The position numbers and the translations under genes are program-made. Below are positions 63,894-64,000 of a stretch of DNA of 64,000 nucleotides, in pieces. The notes below the pieces were generated by a model. That model was given only the letters and a program-made list of their open reading frames with translations, made no database searches and was not told the origin of the DNA. The stretch covers positions 1,364,001-1,428,000 of the forward strand of contig JANFAH010000009.1 of assembly GCA_024663395.1 (NCBI GenBank), read 5' to 3'. Position 1 is the stretch's first letter. The number at the start of each line of letters is the position of its first letter. This DNA is from Pisolithus tinctorius (lineage: Eukaryota; Basidiomycota; Agaricomycetes; Boletales; Pisolithaceae).

Positions 63894-64000
63894 TATGGTA
63901 TATGTACATATGGTTCAGAATAACACTTTCTTCACTACTACTACTATCTTGACCAGTTGACTTTTGAACTTTTTGAGAGATACTATCTTGCTATTTTGAC

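Larger units (their letters stand above)
62702..64000 (+). mobile_element. Second Plavaka copy, 3' end (cut by window edge)
   Basis: Inverted counterpart of 36352-35300 and of 51010-50922. It has the accessory-gene tail (62713-63120), the shared 3' region and the start of the TAGTC-rich end with an ACT/TAG triplet run at 63937-63950. It is CpG-poor and carries a MITE at 63500-63893. The left border at about 62702 is a truncation. Confidence 0.72.

Overview
The window reads as nuclear DNA of a basidiomycete fungus, most likely an Agaricomycete. The evidence is a COQ5 tail split by a 63-bp intron with a CTAAC-type branch site, 47-54 bp introns elsewhere, chromodomain Ty3/gypsy elements, a DIRS-like tyrosine-recombinase retroelement, a Plavaka-type DNA transposon and a PIF/Harbinger element. 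The genus is not determinable from sequence reading alone. Only one conventional host gene is recognisable (COQ5, 1-390). Almost everything else is a nested transposon accumulation.

Layout, left half. COQ5 C-terminus (1-390); a pogo-type DNA transposon with perfect 19-bp inverted ends and TA target duplication (561-3089); a long inverted-repeat (foldback) element (3396-4042); a decayed gypsy element on the minus strand, family A copy 1 (4043-21294). Copy 1 is split by a young, apparently intact gypsy element on the plus strand (9770-15623), a solo LTR (17132-18092) and a long solo-LTR-like unit, family B (18218-20433), which itself carries a small insertion. Then come unassigned low-CpG sequence with short tandem repeats (21295-23433), a gag-only fragment (23434-24766), an unassigned minus-strand gene remnant (25000-25757), rearranged family B pieces (25913-27440), and a DIRS-like element (27932-33861) broken by another family B unit (31932-33765).

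Layout, right half. A nested stack occupies 35200-59703: an unassigned minus-strand gene (flanks 34434-35199 and 59704-60819) is split by a Plavaka-type element (35200-59703). That element is split by gypsy family A copy 2 (36353-50916). Copy 2 in turn is split by a complete PIF/Harbinger element (40977-45582, TTA target duplication) and a family B unit (46672-48509). The Plavaka element also carries a solo LTR (57570-58095). The tail of a second Plavaka copy in opposite orientation enters at about 62702 and contains a 394-bp MITE (63500-63893).

How the parts work. The two gypsy families share a Tf1/sushi-like plan: an 11-nt primer-binding site 2 nt after the 5' LTR is complementary to LTR sequence about 33-35 nt after the TATA box (self-priming), and a slippery heptamer plus stem-loop at the gag/pol junction supports -1 frameshifting. 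Family A also carries, between pol and the 3' LTR, a spliced gene on the opposite strand with a six-cysteine zinc-cluster-like motif; it is present in both copies. Old copies have almost no CpG and carry CGA-to-TGA stops, whereas the young gypsy and Harbinger elements keep CpG. This is consistent with methylation-driven decay and gives a visible relative dating of insertions.
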